Assembly (NCBI RefSeq): GCF_002812805.1
Contig: NZ_NMUM01000023.1
Coordinates: 1 to 64,000 of the forward strand
DNA length: 64,000 bases
From: Microbacterium lacus
GTDB lineage: Bacteria; Actinomycetota; Actinomycetes; Actinomycetales; Microbacteriaceae
Direction: 5' to 3'
Part shown: piece by piece, positions 26,615 through 34,984 of the stretch
Layout: each line of letters begins with the position of its first letter
Position numbering within the stretch: position 1 is the first letter of the stretch
Notes under the pieces: generated by a model
What the model was told of the DNA's origin: nothing
Databases searched by the model: none
Seen by the model: the letters and a program-made list of their open reading frames with translations, nothing else
Made by a program: the position numbers and the translations under genes

Positions 26615-26884
26615 ATGCCGCTTGAATTCGAAGCCAAGAAGGCGATCATCGAAGAGTACGCGACGCACCCCGGTGACACCGGATCCCCCGAGGTGCAGGT
26701 CGCGATGCTGACGCAGCGCATCAAGGACCTCACAGAGCACCTGAAGGAGCACAAGCACGACCACCACTCGCGTCGTGGTCTGTTCCTGATGGTCGGTCAG
26801 CGCCGTCGTCTGCTCGGCTACCTCCAGGACATCGACATCAACCGCTACCGCGCGTTGATCGAGAAGCTGGGGCTGCGCCGCTAA
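26615..26884 (+). CDS. rpsO: 30S ribosomal protein S15
   Basis: An 89-residue S15, a primary 16S rRNA-binding protein of the small-subunit platform. The [17 protein letters not shown] and [25 protein letters not shown] blocks are characteristic. The ATG at 26615 has GAAAGGGG upstream; the frame extends to 26531 without S15 likeness. The Shine-Dalgarno lies inside the palindrome AGGGGATCCCCT (26601-26612). In most actinobacteria pnp follows rpsO directly; here it is about 19.5 kb away. Confidence 0.97.
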   Translation: MPLEFEAKKAIIEEYATHPGDTGSPEVQVAMLTQRIKDLTEHLKEHKHDHHSRRGLFLMVGQRRRLLGYLQDIDINRYRALIEKLGLRR

Positions 26885-26910
26885 GTCGCACCAGCGTTCA
26901 ATCGCTTTCT

Positions 26911-26945
26911 CGAAGGCCCGTCCCACGGTGTGGGGCGGGCCTTCG
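26911..26945 (+). terminator. rpsO terminator
   Basis: 16-bp arms at 26911-26926 and 26930-26945 (CGAAGGCCCG...), with one mismatch and a three-base loop, followed by TCTTG. It lies 26 bases after the stop. Confidence 0.85.
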
Positions 26946-27019
26946 TCTTGCCCGGGCGCGGGACGGAACGGGGTCACCGGGGGTGCGCAGTTCAGAGGCG
27001 CCGGTATAAGGTCCCGGGT

Positions 27020-28810
27020 ATGGGGTTCTCGCTGGGGAGCGGACGACGGACACGGATGTCGTGGCGCCGGCTCGTCGTGGGCACCGTCACGACGATCCTT
27101 CTTTCGGGGGTCGTACTGGTCGGCGTCGCCTCCGCGAGCGCAGCGTCCGCGAGCGAACCAGCGACGGCGGCTGTCGAGGGGTCCGTGGCCTGCGATGACC
27201 TGCTGAGCCCCGGCATCCTCGCCGATGTTGCCGCCCGAGGGTTCGTGCCGACCGAGAACGCCACCCCGCTGTTCCCCGCGGAGGGCCGGCAGTGCTGGTG
27301 GGCGGATCCGAACGCCCTGCGCGGCCAAGCCTTCGCCGTCGGCTACGTCGAACTCACCCCCGAGCAGGCCGCAGCCGAGGGGGAGCGCTTGCTCGCCACG
27401 GGACGATTCGCGCGCGTGGACAGCGACGGGACGGATGGTGCGGACGTCATCTACCGCGCCATCCCGGCCGAATTCACGAATATGGCCGAAGAGGTCGACC
27501 CGAGCTTCCGCTTTCACTACGCCGACGGGTACTGGTTCTTCGTCTACGACCCGACCGCGCAGCTCGAAGAGGGTGTCGAGCAACTGCAGGCCGTCTACAA
27601 CTGGGGTGATGTCCTCGCGGCGGACCTCCAGTCGAACGTGCTGGCGGCGTTCGTTGCCGAGCCCGCCGTCGTGGAGGAAGAGACCGAGTTCGAGCCCATC
27701 CCGGCACCCACCCCCGACAGCTTCAGCGCGACGACGCCGTCGACGCTCAGCGGCCTGCGTACGGCGGCGGAGGTGGACTTCGGCCCCGCTGCGGTCGGCG
27801 GATGCATCGCGGCCGCGCTCGTGCTCGTGGCGCTGATCGGCCTGCCCGGTCGCCTGGTCGATTCGGCGCTGTCAGCTCGCTACGACGAGTGGGGAGGGAT
27901 GCTTCGGCCCGTGTTCCGGCCGCTGCGGATGCGGATGCGCGCCCTGGCCCGTGCCGTCGAAAACCTGCCGACGGTCGTGGTGGTCGGCGGGGGAGTCGTA
28001 CTCGCCGCGCTCTTCGCCGCGGTCGTCGAGCCCGATTTCGGTCTGAACGGGGGCTCCGTACGGCTGTTGCTATCGCTTGTCGGGGCGTTCCTGATCGAGA
28101 ACGTGGCGGGCCTGGTCGTGTTGGCGTGGTGGCTCGGGCGCAGGGGAGCCCCGGCGCGTCTCCGTCTCCGGCTCGGGTCTTTGCTCGTCGTGCTGGTCAC
28201 GGCGCTGGCGAGCCGGGTCGCCGGGTTCGACCCCGGCTTCGTCTTCGGGTTGGTCTTCGGTCTGGCGTTCGTGGGTGAGATGTCGGCACGACGTGATGGC
28301 AATGGCGATACCCCGAGCAGACGCGACGTCGACCAGGCACTCGGCGAGGCGACCTGGCTCCTCATCGCCGGGGTTACTTCCTGGCTCGTCTACAGCGTCG
28401 CAGTCGGGCTCGCATTCGGCACAACAGGGGGAATGATCGGCCTGTTGGTCGTCGAGCTCTTCGCGGGACTCGCGGTCGGATGCCTCGCGGCCCTGTTCCT
28501 CGTTCTGCTGCCCCTGCCGGGGTTGATCGGGGCGACGCTCTGGGCGCACAGCCGCATCCGCTGGGCGATCGCCGAGGCGGTCGCGATCGGCGTCTTCCTC
28601 TTCATCGTCCTCCCGCTCCCGGCGAGCTGGACGACCGTCGATACCCCGTTCGCTCTGTGGGTGGCGATGTTCGCGATATATGCCGTCCTCGCGGTGGCGT
28701 TGTGGGCCGTGCTGACGTACACGCCCTCGCGATGGATCGCGGCGCGGACGCGGCCCGAAGTGCCCGGTCCCTCGGCATCCGAGGCACTGAACTCCGACGC
28801 GCGCAGCTGA
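27020..28810 (+). CDS. Unrecognised large exported/membrane protein
   Basis: A 596-residue protein of no family I recognise. It has an N-terminal signal-type helix (SWRRLVVGTVTTILLSGVVLVGVASASAA shortened, about residues 13-41) and an outside domain of about 210 residues with a cysteine pair (ACDDLL, QCWWAD) suited to a disulfide. A proline/threonine-rich linker follows (about 225-245). About ten membrane helices from residue 255 to the end are interrupted by a charged loop (RRDGNGDTPSRRDVDQ). A start at 27056 (MSWRRL) is equally possible. It stands alone after the rpsO terminator. A sensor or envelope role is possible but unsupported. Confidence 0.7.
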   Translation: MGFSLGSGRRTRMSWRRLVVGTVTTILLSGVVLVGVASASAASASEPATAAVEGSVACDDLLSPGILADVAARGFVPTENATPLFPAEGRQCWWADPNALRGQAFAVGYVELTPEQAAAEGERLLATGRFARVDSDGTDGADVIYRAIPAEFTNMAEEVDPSFRFHYADGYWFFVYDPTAQLEEGVEQLQAVYNWGDVLAADLQSNVLAAFVAEPAVVEEETEFEPIPAPTPDSFSATTPSTLSGLRTAAEVDFGPAAVGGCIAAALVLVALIGLPGRLVDSALSARYDEWGGMLRPVFRPLRMRMRALARAVENLPTVVVVGGGVVLAALFAAVVEPDFGLNGGSVRLLLSLVGAFLIENVAGLVVLAWWLGRRGAPARLRLRLGSLLVVLVTALASRVAGFDPGFVFGLVFGLAFVGEMSARRDGNGDTPSRRDVDQALGEATWLLIAGVTSWLVYSVAVGLAFGTTGGMIGLLVVELFAGLAVGCLAALFLVLLPLPGLIGATLWAHSRIRWAIAEAVAIGVFLFIVLPLPASWTTVDTPFALWVAMFAIYAVLAVALWAVLTYTPSRWIAARTRPEVPGPSASEALNSDARS

Positions 28811-28880
28811 TCTATCCCCGCTGACGCTTCACGGGATCCGATTTGAAGTGTGCGTGCTCGCGGGAGTATCGTCCCGTAAG

Positions 28881-28899
28881 TGAGGGTTGCCTAACCTCA
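28881..28899. promoter_or_regulatory. DtxR/IdeR-type iron box upstream of efeU
   Basis: TGAGGGTTGCCTAACCTCA matches the 19-bp actinobacterial iron-box consensus (TWAGGTTAGSCTAACCTWA) at about 15 positions, with the right half-site CCTAACCT intact. It lies 63 bp before the efeU start. Iron-bound repressor would close the operon when iron is sufficient. Confidence 0.75.
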
Positions 28900-28962
28900 T
28901 AAACGGATGCTCCGAAAGCACTCCGGATTCCTCGAAAACCCCGAAAGCCGCGCGATAGCACC

Positions 28963-29949
28963 GTGTTCGCCACCTTCCTCATCGGCCTGCGTGAAGGCCT
29001 CGAAGCCGCCCTCGTCGTCGGCATCCTTGTGGCCTACCTGTCTCGGCTCGGTCGTCGCGACGTGCTGCCCCGGCTGTGGATCGGTGTCGGACTCGCCATT
29101 GCCCTGTCGGTGGCACTGGGCGCGATCTTCACCTTCGGTGCGTTCGCCCTGACCTTCGAGGCTCAGGAGATCATCGGCGGGCTGTTGTCGCTGGCCGCCG
29201 TCGCCATGGTGACGTGGATGATCTTCTGGATGCAGCGGGCCGGGCGCACGCTCAAGAACACCCTGCACGCCGAGATCGACCGCGCGCTCGCCAGCACGAC
29301 GCTGTGGGGGCTCGTCGCGATCGGTTTCATCTCCGTCGCCCGCGAGGGGATCGAGACGACGCTGCTGCTGTGGACCATGGTGCAGTCGTTCGGCAATGCG
29401 CCCGAAGCCCTGCTCGGTGCGCTGCTCGGTCTGCTGACGGCCGTCGTGCTCGGCTGGCTGCTCGCGCGCGGGATGCTGCGGCTCGATCTTCGCCGATTCT
29501 TCACCTGGACCGGCGCCTTCCTCATCGTCGTCGCGGCGGGCGTGCTCGCGTACGGTATCCACGACCTGCAAGAGGCGGGGGTTCTGCCCGGGCCGTTCAC
29601 CGCCCTCGCGCCGATCGATCCCACCACCGGCGCGGTCGCGGTTGGCTGGGTCGGCTTCCCCTTCGGATGGGCGTTCGACGTCAGCGCCGCGATCACGCCC
29701 GGTGGGCCGCTGGCCGCGATCCTGCAGGCGACGGTCGGCTTCATGCCCCGGATGTCGTGGCTGCAGGTGATCGCCTGGGTCGCGTATGTCGGGGTCGTCG
29801 CTTTTGTGTTCGTGCGCAATGTCCGCGCGCACACGCCCCCGGTTGCAGCCGCCCCGAAGTCCACTCCGTCATCCGCCGCACCGGTCGCCCCGGCATCCGC
29901 TCATGCTTCCCCTTCGTCACCCGACCCCACTCAGCAAGGAGCACCATGA
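28963..29949 (+). CDS. efeU: FTR1-family ferric/ferrous iron permease EfeU
   Basis: A 328-residue inner-membrane iron channel with seven predicted helices. The two REGxE iron-ligand motifs are seen at R10-E14 (LREGLE) and R127-E131 (AREGIE). A long proline/serine/alanine C-terminal tail follows the last helix. The GTG at 28963 is the only start that keeps the first REGxE helix; Shine-Dalgarno support is weak (CGAAAGCCG). The stop overlaps efeO by ATGA. Confidence 0.93.
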   Translation: MFATFLIGLREGLEAALVVGILVAYLSRLGRRDVLPRLWIGVGLAIALSVALGAIFTFGAFALTFEAQEIIGGLLSLAAVAMVTWMIFWMQRAGRTLKNTLHAEIDRALASTTLWGLVAIGFISVAREGIETTLLLWTMVQSFGNAPEALLGALLGLLTAVVLGWLLARGMLRLDLRRFFTWTGAFLIVVAAGVLAYGIHDLQEAGVLPGPFTALAPIDPTTGAVAVGWVGFPFGWAFDVSAAITPGGPLAAILQATVGFMPRMSWLQVIAWVAYVGVVAFVFVRNVRAHTPPVAAAPKSTPSSAAPVAPASAHASPSSPDPTQQGAP

Positions 29950-31187
29950 CCGCCCACAGGATCTTCGCGAGAGGCCTGACGGCGACGGCCGTTGCCGCCG
30001 TTGCTGCCCTGGCGCTCGCCGGTTGCGTCGCCAAGGCGGATGTCGCGGCTGCCGACGCCATCACCGTGTCGTCGACCGACGCCGGGTGCGATGTCTCGGC
30101 GACGACGGCATCGAGCGGCACCCTCGCCTTCGACGTGACGAACGAGGGTGATCAGATCACCGAGTTCTACCTGTTGGCCGACGACGGGCTGCGGATCGTC
30201 GGCGAGGTAGAGAACATCGCCCCCGGTGCGTCGCGCACCCTGACGGTCGTCGCGCAGCCGGGCGAGTACTTCACGCTCTGCAAGCCGGGCATGATCGGTG
30301 AGGGCGTCGGCCGTGCGGGCTTCTCTGTCTCGGGTGACTCGGTCGCGATCGATGGCCCGGACGCCGAGCAGAAGCAGCAGGCGGTCGACCTGTATGCCGC
30401 GTTCGTGAAGGATCAGGTCGAGCAGCTCGTTCCCGCGGTGGAGGAGTTCACCACGGCGTACGCGACCGGGGACGACGACACCGCCCGCGCCTTGTTCCCG
30501 CAGGTGCGCGCGTTCTACGAGCGCATCGAGCCGGTCGCCGAGGCGCTCGGCGATCTCGATCCGCGGATCGACTACCGCGAGGTCGACGCCGTTGCCGAGG
30601 GGCTGGATTGGACGGGCTTCCACCGCATCGAGAAGGACCTCTGGGTTCCCGCGCTCGACGCGTTGAATGCGGACGGCGAAACCTCGGCCTGGCAGGACTG
30701 GACCCCGTCGACGACCGAGGAACGCGCCGCCTTCGGCGATGAGCTGGTGGCCGACATTCAGGAGCTCGACACCTACGTCCACTCTGATGACTTCCAGGAG
30801 GCGCTCGACGCGCAGGGTGTCGCGGGCCTGTCGAATGGCGCCATCGCGCTGCTGGACGAGGTTGCGACCGGCAAGATCTCGGGTGAGGAGGACTGGTGGT
30901 CGGGAACCGATCTCTGGGACTTCGCGGCAAACGTCGAGGGCTCCAAGATGGCGTTCTCGCTCGCGCGCGACTTCGCGGCATCGAAGGGCGACGAGGGCGC
31001 GTCGCTCGTCGAAGAGATCGACGCGGGCTACGCCGACCTCGAGGCATCCCTCGCGAAGCACGGATCTCTCACCGATGGTTTCGTCAACTACCGTGAGTTG
31101 ACCGACGACGACAAGCGCGAGTTCACCGACCTGATCAATGCCCTCGCCGAGCCGCTGTCGCAGCTCACGGTGACCGTTCTGGAGTGA
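29946..31187 (+). CDS. efeO: Iron uptake lipoprotein EfeO
   Basis: A 413-residue exported protein. The lipobox LALAGC (about residues 21-26) marks it as a lipoprotein. An N-terminal cupredoxin-like domain (about 35-130) is followed by the M75-type helical domain with the HxxxE motif in GFHRIEKDLW. EfeO delivers iron to EfeU after EfeB-linked oxidation. It begins inside the efeU stop codon with AAGGAGC upstream, and efeB follows two bases after its stop. Confidence 0.93.
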   Translation: MTAHRIFARGLTATAVAAVAALALAGCVAKADVAAADAITVSSTDAGCDVSATTASSGTLAFDVTNEGDQITEFYLLADDGLRIVGEVENIAPGASRTLTVVAQPGEYFTLCKPGMIGEGVGRAGFSVSGDSVAIDGPDAEQKQQAVDLYAAFVKDQVEQLVPAVEEFTTAYATGDDDTARALFPQVRAFYERIEPVAEALGDLDPRIDYREVDAVAEGLDWTGFHRIEKDLWVPALDALNADGETSAWQDWTPSTTEERAAFGDELVADIQELDTYVHSDDFQEALDAQGVAGLSNGAIALLDEVATGKISGEEDWWSGTDLWDFAANVEGSKMAFSLARDFAASKGDEGASLVEEIDAGYADLEASLAKHGSLTDGFVNYRELTDDDKREFTDLINALAEPLSQLTVTVLE

Positions 31188-31188
31188 T

Positions 31189-32544
31189 GTGATCGAACCA
31201 ACTCCGCCGATGGGCGGGACGGATGCCGGGGCCCCCTCTGCGGGTGCCCCGGCATCGCCGTCCGCCGAAGAGCCCCGTCCCGGCCTGTCACGTCGCGGGC
31301 TGCTCGGTCTGCTCGGCGCTGGTGCGGCGGGCATCGCCGTCGGTGGCGCGGGCGGTGTCGCCGGGGGCCTGGCGATCTCGAGCGCCACGGCCTCGGGCGC
31401 CGGGGGAGGCGCGGAGGGCGTGCACGCTTTCTTCGGTGCACACCAGGCCGGGATCGTGACGCCCGTCCAGGACCACCTGCATTTCGCGGCCTTCGACATG
31501 ATGGCGCGCACGAACCGGGACGATCTGATCAGCCTGCTGCAGGACTGGTCCTATGCGGCCGCGCGAATGACGCAGGGACTCGACGTCAGCGCCACCGGCT
31601 CGGTCGGCGGATCGCTCGAGGCTCCGCCGGACGACACGGGTGAGGCGCTCGGGCTGCCGGCCAGCTCGCTCACCATCACGATAGGGGTGGGTCCGAGTCT
31701 CTTCAGCAACGCGGACGGCGACCGGTACGGCATCGCCTCGCAGAAACCCGCGGGACTCGAGCGGCTGCCCGCATTCCTCGGTGACGATCTCGACCCGGCC
31801 CGGAGCGACGGGGACCTCTGCATCCAGGCGTGCGCCGACGACCCCCAGGTCGCCGTGCACGCGATCCGTAACCTCAGCCGTATCGCTTTCGGTCGCGCCC
31901 GCATCCGTTGGTCGCAGCTCGGATTCGGCCGCACCTCGATGACCACGACCTCGCAGGCGACGCCGCGCAACCTATTCGGGTTCAAGGACGGCACGGCGAA
32001 CATCCTCGCCGACGACACGGCCGGACTCGACGAGCACGTCTGGGTCTCAGCCTCCGACGAACCGGCTTGGATGACGGGCGGCTCATACCTGGTGGCACGC
32101 AAGATCGCGATGATCATCGAGTCGTGGGACCGTGTGCGTCTCTCCGAACAGCAGCGCATCATCGGCCGGTCCAAGGGCGAGGGTGCTCCGCTCTCGGGTG
32201 GTGGCGAGTTCACCGAACCCGACTTTCGGGCGACGGATGCCTCGGGTCAGACGGCGATCGACGCCGCCAGTCACGTGCGGCTGGCACATCCGAGTCTCAA
32301 CGGCGGCGTCCGGATCCTGCGGCGCGGCTACAACTTCGTCGACGGCAACAACGAACTCGGCCGTCTCGATGCGGGACTGTTCTTCCTCTCGTACCAGCGC
32401 ACGCCCGAGCGGTACGTGACGATCCAGCGCGCGCTGTCGACGGACGTGATGAACGAATACATCCGCCACGTCGGGTCGGGTATCTGGGCGATCCCGCCCG
32501 GAGCGGATCAGGCATCCTTCGTCGGCGCCGGATTGTTCACCTGA
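31189..32544 (+). CDS. efeB: Deferrochelatase/DyP-type peroxidase EfeB
   Basis: A 451-residue heme enzyme exported by the Tat pathway. Twin arginines in LSRRGLLGLLGAG (about residues 29-41) head a hydrophobic alanine/glycine signal. The DyP signature GFKDGTAN with its distal Asp, the proximal His region (ASHVRLAHPSLN) and GLFFLSYQRTPERYVTIQRAL are conserved. It uses GTG at 31189, one base past the efeO stop. The efeU-O-B order and a single iron box give a complete ferrous/heme-iron uptake operon. Confidence 0.93.
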   Translation: MIEPTPPMGGTDAGAPSAGAPASPSAEEPRPGLSRRGLLGLLGAGAAGIAVGGAGGVAGGLAISSATASGAGGGAEGVHAFFGAHQAGIVTPVQDHLHFAAFDMMARTNRDDLISLLQDWSYAAARMTQGLDVSATGSVGGSLEAPPDDTGEALGLPASSLTITIGVGPSLFSNADGDRYGIASQKPAGLERLPAFLGDDLDPARSDGDLCIQACADDPQVAVHAIRNLSRIAFGRARIRWSQLGFGRTSMTTTSQATPRNLFGFKDGTANILADDTAGLDEHVWVSASDEPAWMTGGSYLVARKIAMIIESWDRVRLSEQQRIIGRSKGEGAPLSGGGEFTEPDFRATDASGQTAIDAASHVRLAHPSLNGGVRILRRGYNFVDGNNELGRLDAGLFFLSYQRTPERYVTIQRALSTDVMNEYIRHVGSGIWAIPPGADQASFVGAGLFT

Positions 32545-32551
32545 GCGATCG

Positions 32552-33724
32552 CTAGGGCGATTCGCGCGGTGCCGGCCGTCGCGAGCCCGTGGGGTCGGAG
32601 CGTCGTCCCTCGCGCTTCGCGAGTCCGGGATCCGAGAACAACCAACCGGGTCGCGGCTCGACCAGAGGCCGGAAGATTCGCCGCACCGGGCTGGTCGCGA
32701 GACCCAGGGCGATGAGGATCGACATGACCACGACGATCGGGAGCCACAGCCACGTCGGTTCGAGGTTGCGGAGAACCCCCGACTCACGGAAGGGGTAGAG
32801 CACGAACGAGTGCAGCAGGTAGACGTACATCGTGTACTGCCCGAAGTGCGTCCACCACGTGTTCCGGCGCGGTACGAGCACGAGGAATGCCGCGCTTAGG
32901 ATGAGCGCCACCGCCATGAGCGCCAGTCGCACACCGCCGGCCCACCACTGCGTTCCGCCGAGATCGGCGTAGGCGTCGTCATAGAACAGCCAGGTGCGGA
33001 GGTTCATCTGCTCCCACGCGTCGACGTAGAACCAGGCCACGAATGCAGCGACCGCGAGTGCCGCGATGGCGGCGACCACGACGAGCGGCGAGCGTGAACG
33101 CAGCAGTCGCAGTCGGTCGACGATGTCGTGCTCGCGCAACCACCAGCCGAGCGTGAAGAAGGGCAGGAGCCCGAGCGTGCGGGACAGCGAGAACGTCGAA
33201 TCGATGTTGGGCAGGTACCCGGCGCCGATCGAGATGAGCACGGTCCAGAGGAGCGGCCAGCGCAGCAGAGCCAAGTAGGGCAGAACGAGTCGGAAGATCC
33301 CCAGGGCCAGCAAGAACCACAGCGTCCACGACGGCTGACTGAGGTTGGGCGTGCCGTCGCCTTCGACGATCCACTTCGTCAACGTCCAGAGGCCCTCGAA
33401 GATCACGTAGGGGAGCAGGATGTCGGTGATGACCCGTGCCATCTGCCGATGCGATGGGGTTCCGGCCTTCGAGAAGTATCCCGAGATGATGGCGAACGCG
33501 GGCATGTGGAACGCGTAGACGACCAGGTACAGTGCCAGCGCGATGTCGGAGTCGTACGTCAGGCGTTGCACGGAGTGGCCGAGAACGACGAGCACGATGC
33601 AGGCGAACCGCGCGTTGTCCCAGAAGGGGACGCGCTTCGAGGCGCCCGATGTGCGGGGCCTGGCGGTCGCGCCGGTGCTGGCGCCACCGTCGGCGCCGGA
33701 GGGGCGTGGAGTCGCGTCGCTCAT
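32552..33724 (-). CDS. Acyltransferase 3-family membrane protein
   Basis: A 390-residue membrane protein with about ten helices. It begins RVPFWDNARFACIVLVVLGHSV, the typical start of fucose-4-O-acetylase/OpgC-like acyltransferase 3 enzymes, with the conserved D-N-R and the catalytic His of LGHS. Such proteins acetylate or succinylate envelope glycans. The ATG at 33724 is supported by homology at residue about 31 onward; the frame runs far upstream (to 36325) antisense to other genes, which I reject. It converges on efeB with only seven bases between the stops. Confidence 0.88.
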   Translation of the reverse strand: MSDATPRPSGADGGASTGATARPRTSGASKRVPFWDNARFACIVLVVLGHSVQRLTYDSDIALALYLVVYAFHMPAFAIISGYFSKAGTPSHRQMARVITDILLPYVIFEGLWTLTKWIVEGDGTPNLSQPSWTLWFLLALGIFRLVLPYLALLRWPLLWTVLISIGAGYLPNIDSTFSLSRTLGLLPFFTLGWWLREHDIVDRLRLLRSRSPLVVVAAIAALAVAAFVAWFYVDAWEQMNLRTWLFYDDAYADLGGTQWWAGGVRLALMAVALILSAAFLVLVPRRNTWWTHFGQYTMYVYLLHSFVLYPFRESGVLRNLEPTWLWLPIVVVMSILIALGLATSPVRRIFRPLVEPRPGWLFSDPGLAKREGRRSDPTGSRRPAPRESP

Positions 33725-33805
33725 GGGCGTGCCCACACTATCGTGGCGGGGCGCACCCACGGCGGGGGTTGCGTCCCGGTATTCTCGCGTCGAGGTGAGG
33801 TGTTC

Positions 33806-34693
33806 ATGACCGTGATCGACGATGCACCCGGCCGGGATCGGGCGATCCCCGACCTCGATTGGCGCGTGTTCCCGGACGGTACGGTTCGTGATGTTCTCGA
33901 GGCGCCGAGCGGGTCGCTCGCCCGGGTGCGGCTCGGGCCGGACGATGGTCCCCGGGTTCTTCTCTTCCCCGGCGTGACGGGGTCGAAAGAGGACTTCGTC
34001 CTGATGTTCCCCCTCTTTGCGGCGGCGGGCTACCGGGTCGAGTCGCTCGACCTCGCGGGTCAGTACGAGTCGTGGCAGGCGGGGCCGTCGAATCTGCGCC
34101 CGCCCCGCAGCCGGTACGACTACCGGCTCTTTGCGGACGACATGATCGCTGCGCTCGAGGATGGCGCGGTGCCCGTGCACGTCCTGGGGTACAGCTTCGC
34201 GGGTCTCGTCGCCCAGCAGGTGCTCGTCGAGCGTCCCGACCTGTTCGCGAGCCTGACGCTGCTGTCGACCCCGCCCGGTTCGGGACAGGTGTTCCGCGGC
34301 GTCAAGCGCATCGGTCGCTGGAGCGCCGGGGCATCCCCGCGCACGGGTGCGGCACTGCTGATGTGGGGCATCCGCAACAACCTCAATCGGGTGCCGCCGC
34401 GGCGGATCGCCTTTGTGCGCGAGCGGTTCGCCCTCACGCGGCGCGACAGCGTCAACGACATCGTCGGACTCATGATGACGACGCCGGATGTGGCGGCGGA
34501 TGTCGCCGCCCTGCCCATCCCGAAGCTCGTGGCGGTAGGAGAACACGATCTCTGGCCGAGTGTCGAGTACGCCGACTATGCGCGCGCGATCGGCGCGGAA
34601 CTGCGCCTCTATCCGACGGGCCACAGCCCGTGCGAGACAACGCCGCACCAGCTCACCCGCGACATGCTCGCGATGTTCGACACCGCCCGCTGA
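33806..34693 (+). CDS. Alpha/beta-fold hydrolase
   Basis: A 295-residue cytosolic alpha/beta hydrolase. LFPGVTGSKEDF is the oxyanion-hole strand, GYSFAGL carries the nucleophile Ser, LVAVGEHDLWPS gives the acid, and GHSPCETTP supplies the His. Substrate unknown. The ATG at 33806 has GAGGTGAGG upstream; longer reading to 33128 is antisense to the acyltransferase. Divergent from that gene across 81 bp. Confidence 0.85.
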   Translation: MTVIDDAPGRDRAIPDLDWRVFPDGTVRDVLEAPSGSLARVRLGPDDGPRVLLFPGVTGSKEDFVLMFPLFAAAGYRVESLDLAGQYESWQAGPSNLRPPRSRYDYRLFADDMIAALEDGAVPVHVLGYSFAGLVAQQVLVERPDLFASLTLLSTPPGSGQVFRGVKRIGRWSAGASPRTGAALLMWGIRNNLNRVPPRRIAFVRERFALTRRDSVNDIVGLMMTTPDVAADVAALPIPKLVAVGEHDLWPSVEYADYARAIGAELRLYPTGHSPCETTPHQLTRDMLAMFDTAR

Positions 34694-34715
34694 CACCGCC
34701 CCCCGGCATCCACTT

Positions 34716-34790
34716 CGCCGAGACACCTCTTGTGCGGCGAAACACCCTGTGGCGTGAGGTGTTTCGGCGCGGATGGGGTGCTTCGGTGGA
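34716..34790. repeat. GGTGTTTCGGCG-type inverted repeat
   Basis: GGTGTTTCGGCG (34758-34769, identical to 12281-12292) pairs with CGGCGAAACACC (34735-34746, 11 of 12) and also with an outer copy CGCCGAGACACC (34716-34727, 11 of 12). A degenerate fourth copy follows (GGGTGCTTCGG, about 34776-34786). It lies just after the hydrolase stop. Alternative pairings mean it could switch between two hairpins. Confidence 0.65.
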
Positions 34791-34879
34791 GGGGGGACGG
34801 ACGAACTGGCGGGCGGATGCGGCAGGGCGGGCGGATGCGGCGGGACCCCCGACATCCGTGCCGCCGCGTTCGCGACACC

Positions 34880-34984
34880 GCGGGAATAACCTGGACGTAC
34901 ACGCGTTACACGAGATACATTCACTTGAATAAATGCGTGAGCGAGATCCCAGACCGAGATCCCGAACGCAGAGGGAGAAGGATC
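34880..34984 (+). promoter_or_regulatory. AT-rich promoter region of the flavin monooxygenase operon
   Basis: Bases 34888-34935 are a conspicuous AT-rich island in 70% GC DNA, with GATACATTCACTTGAATAAAT and a small dyad ATTCA-CT-TGAAT. AGAAGGA lies just before the GTG at 34985. The rest of the 291-base gap holds the repeat described separately. Confidence 0.5.
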
